Below are positions 56,501 to 64,000 of a stretch of 64,000 nucleotides of DNA, in pieces (positions within the stretch are counted from its first letter, which is position 1; each line of letters opens with the position of its first letter). The notes below the pieces were generated by a model, which worked only from the letters and a program-made list of their open reading frames with translations, was not told the origin of the DNA and searched no databases. A program made the translations under genes and the position numbers. The DNA is from Hofstenia miamia (lineage: Eukaryota > Xenacoelomorpha > Acoela): the NCBI GenBank assembly GCA_004352715.1, contig SCFE01000011.1, positions 985,800 through 1,049,799 of the forward strand, in the 5' to 3' direction.

Positions 56501-56966
56501 TGATGAAAATGAAGTTGAATATAATTTTATTTTACATATTCTTTGAATATAATTATTTATAACCATATACATATAATATAATTCTATAATATTATTATAT
56601 TATGCTTTAAGATGTTATCTTAATTTCTATATTGTTCTATCTTATTATATTTCTAGAAATAATATTTGATATTTTATTACTGTTCAGTGGCAAAAAATGA
56701 AATTGAATTTTTCCTTAATAATTATAATTAACGATCTCAAAAGACAATATATAAGCTTAATAATATTTGGCTTATAAATTCTGAGCGCTTGGTGTATGCA
56801 TACAATATAGGTTCAAAAATTGCAATGGTAAAACTGTCACAAGTTTTCAAATGAACTTTTTCGTATAAATGGTTTTGAAAGGTCAATGTCTTATAAAAAT
56901 ATTGATAATCTTATATGAGCTTACTACGCGAATGCTATACACTCTTAACCAATCTACCTGACTTAC
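56501..56966. other. AT-rich stretch, nothing supported
   Basis: No supported feature. Confidence 0.45.
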
Positions 56967-57117
56967 CCTAAAGCACTCATTTATAGTGAAAATATTAGAT
57001 AACTTGCTCACCTCAGAATTCTGAACATGGGTTATTTCCAACAAGAACTTATAAACATGTAAAAATTGAAATATTGTTATCGTGAAGAATGTTACAGCAA
57101 AGTTGGTAACATGTACT
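56967..57117 (-). CDS. Candidate exon with a membrane-like segment
   Basis: A 151-bp minus segment lies between acceptor TCTTCATAG and consensus donor GTAAGT, with one leading base and 50 codons. It reads VHVTNFAVTFFTITIFQFLH, then VYKFLLEITHVQNSEVSKLS and NIFTINECFR. The first 25 residues are strongly hydrophobic and could span a membrane. It contains no ATG, so a simple start-to-stop search would miss it. Product not recognised. Confidence 0.42.
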
Positions 57118-58369
57118 CTATGAAGAGTGTTTCAATGAAATTGGAAATTGGATATAAACGTAACCATGTCATCAGCATATGACACGTGTAGCAAAAGTTT
57201 GTATACACAAGAAACTTTTACATCATCTGATGCTCATAATATTGGCCGGTGAACTTGCCAACATGCAGATTGTAATAGACGTTGAACTGCAGCTACCAAT
57301 AAACGAACTCTAAATTCTTTGGGCACGTAGAGGGGGTGAACGAGTTGGTTACCTGGCACTAATGACTAAATTACCATAACTAATATTTCATATAAACTTC
57401 TCAATTTGAAAGTAATTTTTATTGTTTAGTGATTTGGAATATACAAATAATCAGTTCTTTAAAAGAATTTTAAAAGATTTAATTTGAAATAGGTGCATAT
57501 GCAAGTTAGAAATATGTAAAAATGTCCCATCAGGTAACTTCAATATGTCCAGCGACATGTAACAGTAAAGATATTTCTGCAAGAATATTTGAATTATTTT
57601 TTGGAAATATTACCCGAGTCTTATCCAACTGAATACGTTTATAATATTCATTTGGTTTCCTACATGACATTGTGTAAGTTTGAAACTGAATTTTGATATT
57701 TTTAAAAATTTTCCATTGTGAATAAAATTTAAAAATTCTTGAAAAATTAGAATTGTTATCGAATGTGAAGAATATGAAGATAAAATTATAAATGTCTGAA
57801 AAAAAAATTGTATTGCTCGGGAAAGTATACAATAACACCATCCTTTGGAAAAAATATAGAATAACCATGACCAACTTTAACAATGTAAAACAAAAAACAT
57901 ACTATGGCTAATTTGAGTGTTGCATTTACATAATTTTTTGTTTGGAAGATTTTTTCTGGGATTTTTGATGCTGCACTTGTAAAATAATACAATATTTATT
58001 TGCAAATGTATGTTCATGGGTAGAAATTCAATAAATTTCTAATAATTGTAGTTTATTCTTTATGCTCCATTGAAATAAAAAAACGAATATAAAATATCAT
58101 GTTTTCTAAATGGTATCACAATATTATATTTGGTTTTGGAAAAATATTGAAAACTTCATTGGAAAATACGTGATGGCTTACATTTTCGGAAAACGGTGAA
58201 AGTTTCGAATATCTAATGTGCATATCGAATTCGCCTTTTGGACATAGGTTCGATATTCAGAATTTTAGTAAAATGCAATAAAACTTTAGGACCTATTTCG
58301 CTTAAAATACTATATTAGTAAGATTTTGATGAGATTATGTCAAAATAATGACCTCTCAAAAATTTAAAA
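57118..58369. other. AT-rich stretch, weak coding hints
   Basis: Minus frames at 57530-57883 include KPNEYYKRIQLDKT between AG and GT dinucleotides, but the implied introns would be about 40 nt. No firm gene. Confidence 0.35.
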
Positions 58370-58373
58370 CACC

Positions 58374-58401
58374 ATACACACACACACACACACACACACA
58401 G
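58374..58401. repeat. (CA)n microsatellite
   Basis: About thirteen CA units. Confidence 0.95.
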
Positions 58402-59494
58402 TTTTGTGTAACATCACCATTTTAAGGAAAAGTTTTAACTTAATAATTTTTTAGTAGCTAAGCCCGGAAAAATATTTTTTTACATAAAATTTTGCGATTT
58501 TGCCAAACAACCTTTATGTGCTTAATCTTACACTAATGAAATGATATACGTCATGGATTTTGAGTTCATGCATAGTTGAACTAGATTTTTAAGGAAAATT
58601 CGAGAAACGCACACACGTTATATACGCTTTCAATGTCAGACAGTTATGCATGTTAATTTACTTATTATAAAGCTATGATATATATTATTAGAAGTTGAAT
58701 TGCATTTAAAATATTCCAATTTGTTGAAATAATACTCATTGTCATAAAAAATATCCGTTGCACTAATTAAATTTTTTGCATATAGACATGTCGGCACATT
58801 GGGATTTAGCACCATATATAACCATCATTTTCTATAGTTTACTTATTCCATTAAAAAAGAAAACTTCGGATAAGTAAATTTAATACATTGAAAATTGGTA
58901 CTTATATAACTTGAAGATCCTAAATATGCATTTTCTCAAAAAAATATGAAAAAACGTACTCAATTTGATCTTGACATTGATCTCGACTTTGAAGGGGGTC
59001 TCTAAGCTTGACCTTTTCTACCTATGGTTAAAATTTATAGATCTCTGTAACTTTTCCATATTCATTTGGAATGTACATTTTATTTTCTACAACTTCAAAA
59101 ATGGCTTATTTTTCAATAGTTGCATCCAACTTGATAAATGTAGGCAATAGGACTCTAAATGTTATTCAAGATTCAATTCTAAAAAATCGTCACTATCTGA
59201 TATAAAGTTGAAAAGAAAATTATGCAGTAACTTAAACACATCCGTTTCACTAATTTGCTTGAAATTGTGTATAGGATAATCTCTTACTTGAACAAATACA
59301 CTGAAGAGTTTGATTACCCTTCAATATAGTAAACGTACAGGTCTGTACAATGTATAGTCCTTAGCACATATCAGAAGAAAAAAATCCAAAAAATGTAGTA
59401 TGGTAAAATGAGACAATCCAAAATACAAATACAACTTGTAGCATGATAAGCCTTGCTCCCCCGTACGAGGAATAAACCATGTTGCACAGAAGAC

Positions 59495-59497
<3 letters not shown>
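58402..59497. other. AT-rich stretch, nothing supported
   Basis: No supported feature. Confidence 0.45.
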
Positions 59498-59528
<31 letters not shown>

Positions 59529-59842
59529 NNNNNNNNNNNNNNNNNNNNNNNNNNNNNNNNNNNNNNNNNNNNNNNNNNNNNNNNNNNNNNNNNNNNNNNN
59601 NNNNNNNNNNNNNNNNNNNNNNNNNNNNNNNNNNNNNNNNNNNNNNNNNNNNNNNNNNNNNNNNNNNNNNNNNNNNNNNNNNNNNNNNNNNNNNNNNNNN
59701 NNNNNNNNNNNNNNNNNNNNNNNNNNNNNNNNNNNNNNNNNNNNNNNNNNNNNNNNNNNNNNNNNNNNNNNNNNNNNNNNNNNNNNNNNNNNNNNNNNNN
59801 NNNNNNNNNNNNNNNNNNNNNNNNNNNNNNNNNNNNNNNNNN

Positions 59843-59875
<33 letters not shown>

Positions 59876-60223
59876 TGTTATACTGTTATATTATTGATGT
59901 ATGCATACCTATATATATATATATACATTATATATATATATATATATATATATTCGAGTAATCGAACTCAACTTGATATTAACTTCAATTTTATTTTTCA
60001 TTCATGATAACCTATAATGTTGAAGAATCCAACAAACTTTTATAATTTACCCAAATTGTAAGTCTTCAGGCATGGTTTCTCATATTTAGTTTCGCATGTT
60101 GTATCTTCTCCTTACATTTATATAAGGCAGTATATTTATATATAGCTTAGCCTACCGAGAATAGTAAGTCTAAATATACTTGTAACTCGAATCGAACTCG
60201 ACTCGAATCTAAAAATGTCAACT

Positions 60224-60270
<47 letters not shown>

Positions 60271-60280
60271 CTAGATTTAT

Positions 60281-60333
<53 letters not shown>
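59498..60333. repeat. Cluster of (TA)n runs with a 314-N gap
   Basis: TA runs at 59498-59528, 59843-59874, 59910-59953, 60225-60269 and 60282-60333; gap 59529-59842. Confidence 0.9.
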
Positions 60334-60334
<1 letters not shown>

Positions 60335-61310
60335 GAATATGCTTTTCAAATTTTAACGTAGTACATTAAATCAATTTATGTAATTGAAGTTTGAGTAAAA
60401 AGCAATGTGAAATTGGGCATATTTGAAGTGACTAACGCGAAGTTTTTTAATGAATGTTTTGATGGAAGTTATTAAACTATAAATTTGAAATTGAATTATT
60501 CTCTTGCTTGGGAATGTTATTGCACCTGATATTGTAGCATTCGAATTATAGGCATCATGTAAATCTGAATTCAAAATTTAATTATTTCTCACCTGAGGCC
60601 AAATGATAATAGATTCTTATGCTACACAACTGCTAGCAACTTTAAAGTACCTTTGATTTCTGAATATGAACTATTTTTTAATGAACGTGTATCGTCAATG
60701 ATTCGATTTTAAAGCGATAGCTTTACGCTTCCGATTTCAAGGAAACTAAATGATATTTATTGCTCTTTGTATATGTTCACACGTTTCCAACAAAATAGTT
60801 CATTAATCCAGGATAAATCAATCTTTAATTTATTCTACGACATACGCCATGCTTTCAAACAAAATGTGAATTTCGTGATTTCGTGGAATTATCTTTGTGG
60901 TGAGAGAACTTTAACAAAAGGCTTTCCATTTATTAAATAACAAAGCATCTAATTTAAAATATTATGTGAGCGTTTTTCATTGAAGCTAGCCCTGACATTT
61001 TGGCAGAAAACGAGTTTGTAATATTATCCTCAGCTAATTCTTCATTAAGTTGATACTTAGTAATTCAAAGATAATTTCTTTAATATTATTAAATTTAATT
61101 CAAATGTCTTTTAAATAATTTTCAGCAAACACTCTACTATTATGACATTTAAAAATTTGATGCAGTTTTCCATTTGAGAAATCATAAAAATTATTATAAC
61201 ATTCATACGTTATTTTCTGTAAACTTCACACTAAATTAATGTAAAGTGATGATTTGTAGGTGCATCTCTTCATTAAAAAGTGACAATCTTGGATTAACTT
61301 CACAGCTGAG
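60334..61310. other. AT-rich stretch with a weak minus-strand exon hint
   Basis: Minus frame 60574-60371 contains DLHDAYNSNATISG after AATTCAG. The donor (GTGCAA) is weak. Not called as a gene. Confidence 0.3.
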
Positions 61311-61364
61311 TTTCTTTGTAATTAACATATGTCAATAATATATTACAGAAATTACATATTTTTG
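61311..61364. repeat. 54-bp direct repeat, copy 1, ending at a lone N
   Basis: Identical to 62033-62086; the next base (61365) is N. Confidence 0.9.
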
Positions 61365-61919
61365 NATTATTCCTTTGAGAATTATTTTTTGTAGTCAGTA
61401 CTTAAATGGTCTTTCTTGCCATGTTTTATTATACTTAAAAAAATAATGCAGCTATCGCAGCATTACCAGGGTTCACCCACGATCAGCACTTATTATCTAT
61501 GTTTTGTAAAGAGAGTGCCATAATAGCTTCCAGCTTTCGATGTCAACTATCTATCATGATTTATTAAGAAAATAAAACAAATTTTATACATATTCTCAAA
61601 AGTTGCAAACTTAGTTTAAAATACTTGGAAATATATTTGGAGGGACACACAAAATATTTAGCTACACAAATGCTTAGTACAGTAAGTCGATTACTAAACA
61701 TATAAATTTCAATAAATTTATAAATTTACGGAATCAGTCATTATTTGACAATATCCCTCATTAGTGTCTATGGTGGTATCGTATATTTTCACGCACATAA
61801 TTGTGATATCATTAAATCTGGGATATACCATCAATGTTTTCTATACGATATCAAACACTAAGTACTTTTATCAATAAATATGACTGAAATTTCGAATCCT
61901 ACCCGACAAGAAAATATTG

Positions 61920-62216
61920 TTGTAATAATTTCTTTTTTTCAAGGTCATATAAATGAATATATGATAATGAAGAACGCTGTAAAATTTAGACTTAAAATTA
62001 CTCTAAGTAATTATTAAGAAAACCCATACAANTTTCTTTGTAATTAACATATGTCAATAATATATTACAGAAATTACATATTTTTGCTCCAATCACATTT
62101 TTTTAATATTTTATTTTTATAATAATGTTTTTATTTCAACGTCATATAAAGGAATATGTTATATTAGAGGACACTGTAAAATCTAGACTAAAAATTCAGT
62201 TCAGTAAATTTTATAA
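61920..62216. repeat. Diverged local duplication
   Basis: Bases 61925-62012 and 62125-62212 are homologous (shared TCATATAAANGAATAT and CTGTAAAATYTAGACT). Between them lie a lone N (62032) and the second copy of the 54-bp repeat. Confidence 0.6.
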
Positions 62217-62235
62217 TTGAAATTTAAAATAATAG

Positions 62236-62820
62236 AATATATATATATATATATAATATATATATATATATATANNNNNNNNNNNNNNNNNNNNNNNNNN
62301 NNNNNNNNNNNNNNNNNNNNNNNNNNNNNNNNNNNNNNNNNNNNNNNNNNNNNNNNNNNNNNNNNNNNNNNNNNNNNNNNNNNNNNNNNNNNNNNNNNNN
62401 NNNNNNNNNNNNNNNNNNNNNNNNNNNNNNNNNNNNNNNNNNNNNNNNNNNNNNNNNNNNNNNNNNNNNNNNNNNNNNNNNNNNNNNNNNNNNNNNNNNN
62501 NNNNNNNNNNNNNNNNNNNNNNNNNNNNNNNNNNNNNNNNNNNNNNNNNNNNNNNNNNNNNNNNNNNNNNNNNNNNNNNNNNNNNNNNNNNNNNNNNNNN
62601 NNNNNNNNNNNNNNNNNNNNNNNNNNNNNNNNNNNNNNNNNNNNNNNNNNNNNNNNNNNNNNNNNNNNNNNNNNNNNNNNNNNNNNNNNNNNNNNNNNNN
62701 NNNNNNNNNNNNNNNNNNNNNNNNNNNNNNNNNNNNNNNNNNNNNNNNNNNNNNNNNNNNNNNNNNNNNNNNNNNNNNNNNNNNNNNNNNNNNNNNNNNN
62801 NNNNNNNNNNNNNTATATAT
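62236..62820. repeat. (TA)n with a 539-N gap
   Basis: TA run 62236-62274, gap 62275-62813, TA resumes. Confidence 0.9.
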
Positions 62821-62821
62821 A

Positions 62822-63079
62822 CAGGGTGAGTAAAAAGTAACGCCCGATTTTAATAAAATTTATTTTCAGAAAGATGAAAAGATTGTCTACTAAAAGTTTT
62901 CAAACTGAAGAGAAAGTCTGACCGAACACTGTTCACATTGAAGAATCGATTGGAAGACACACACGCGTGCTTGCAACTAGAGAGCGTAAAACTTGCACGC
63001 GCAAGGTTGACTTCCAATTCAACATTGTCACTGACTCTAGTCAGATTACTGTGCAAAGATCGGGCATTACTTTTTACTC

Positions 63080-63085
<6 letters not shown>
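62822..63085. mobile_element. 264-bp mariner-type MITE in (TA)n
   Basis: TIRs CAGGGTGAGTAAAAAGTAAC and inverted TAGGGTGAGTAAAAAGTAAT are flanked by TA on both sides. A second inverted pair inside (ATTGGAAG...CTTCCAAT, with CGCGTGC/GCACGCG) makes a long hairpin. Non-coding; the two opposed frames over it are by-products of the palindrome. Confidence 0.8.
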
Positions 63086-63115
<30 letters not shown>

Positions 63116-63930
63116 CTAAAAAATTTTTACTATATAGTTGCATGTTTACTACATCTTACAGAACTTCTTAATGTTTAGGGCTTGGCGAATATTTGCATCA
63201 AGCTTGTCCACATTGTGAAGAGAAAGCAGGTATATGCCGTTCACCAAAGCGTGTTTAATAATTGTCTACATTTTTTGTTTAATAAGAAGCTACTTCCTCA
63301 CGAACATTTTTGTTAGTCTCACGTTTTCATTTGTATCACTTCAATCCATTAAATCTCCCAAATTTGAATTTTTCCAATTTCCTCTATAGGATGTGATGAT
63401 GAGAAAGGACCAAAGTCATAATTGCAATTTGATTGCTAAAAATATTTTTTTCAAACCCAGATTAGTCTTGGTTTTAGAACTACTTCTGATCTTGGTTTTA
63501 GCCCACAATGACAAAATTCAAGTACTTAGGTATTAAGAGAAGAATCACTATCAGATTTGTATTGATAATCAAGCCACATAATTTCAAATAATTTTTCTGA
63601 AAAATATGTGTTTACACTTATCCCATTATTCAATAAGCAATGATTTTCTGTTATAGCTGAATTAAACTCAAAATATAAGTATCGGTTTATAAAATTATCA
63701 GTTTTGTTAATGAATTGCTTACAAACAATAGTCCTTCATTAAGAGGATGATTTTATTAGTAACTGTCAGTGACTTACTGGTCAACACCAATCGTCGCATA
63801 GCGCTAAAGTGTTAAAAAAAATAATGCAAATAATACACTCTAATGTTTTACGCCTACATCAATGCCATTTGGAAACAATATTCATTTCTTTTTTTAATTT
63901 GAAGCTTATATTCAAGACCACCATTAATTG
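63086..63930. other. AT-rich stretch, nothing supported
   Basis: Begins with a TA run (63083-63111). No supported gene. Confidence 0.45.
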
Positions 63931-64000
63931 AAATATATATTTTACATATATATATATATATATATATACATATGCATGTATATATATATGCATATATATA
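63931..64000. repeat. (TA)n at window end
   Basis: TA/CATA run continuing past the window. Confidence 0.9.

Noticed and set aside
62850-63171. Opposed frames at 62.85-63.17 kb
   Set aside because: Produced by a palindromic MITE.
1-64000. tRNA, rRNA or other structured RNA genes
   Set aside because: No cloverleaf with conserved arms or rRNA-like sequence was found by eye; a covariance-model scan was not possible.

Overview
The window is AT-rich animal DNA. It has no operons and no prokaryotic gene density. It is littered with (TA)n microsatellites and holds decayed copies of metazoan transposon classes: non-LTR retrotransposons (LINEs) with APE-type endonuclease and reverse transcriptase, Tc1 and mariner DNA transposons, hAT elements with 8-bp target-site duplications (TSDs), and MITEs. 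A few short intron-flanked exons are also visible. This fits an invertebrate metazoan with an AT-rich, TE-dense genome; the species cannot be named from the sequence. The assembly is a draft: there are nine N gaps (two of exactly 1000, one of exactly 100), and most of their edges are (TA)n runs.

Layout. 1-11 kb: mostly AT-rich non-coding DNA with weak exon candidates, a possible decayed transposase and one 134-bp hAT MITE. 11.3-14.8 kb: a same-orientation (minus) cluster of three LINE 3' ends, the last split by a dead Tc1. 14.8-20.4 kb: candidate minus-strand exons; those at 20.3, 19.3 and 19.1 kb join in phase, and a hAT MITE abuts the last. 21-22 kb: compound TA repeat and AT-rich DNA. 22.6-31.2 kb: the main TE nest. 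One LINE ends at 23,380. A second, nearly complete LINE (gag-like ORF1, endonuclease, RT, C-terminus) runs from 23.4 to 29.4 kb and is broken by a 1,770-bp hAT derivative and a Tc1 remnant. A minus-strand LINE remnant follows. 32.9-41 kb: MITEs of three kinds, a duplicated exon, and candidate exons on both strands. 41-46.6 kb: a dead mariner, LINE pieces, gaps and redundant flanks. 47-51.3 kb: candidate plus-strand exons, two of which join in phase. 54.7-57.2 kb: Tc1 ends, a LINE endonuclease split by a hAT MITE, and a minus exon with a likely membrane segment. 57.2-64 kb: AT-rich DNA, microsatellites, a local duplication and a mariner-type MITE.

The most striking object is the hAT derivative at 26,447-28,216. 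It has hAT-type terminal inverted repeats (TIRs) and a perfect 8-bp TSD. Internally it carries five 341-bp tandem units, each of which still contains the C-terminal (hATC dimerisation) coding end of a hAT transposase. It sits inside the RT domain of the LINE, and removing it with one TSD copy restores the RT reading frame. I could not name any host gene: the exons are supported by open frame, splice sites and phase only.
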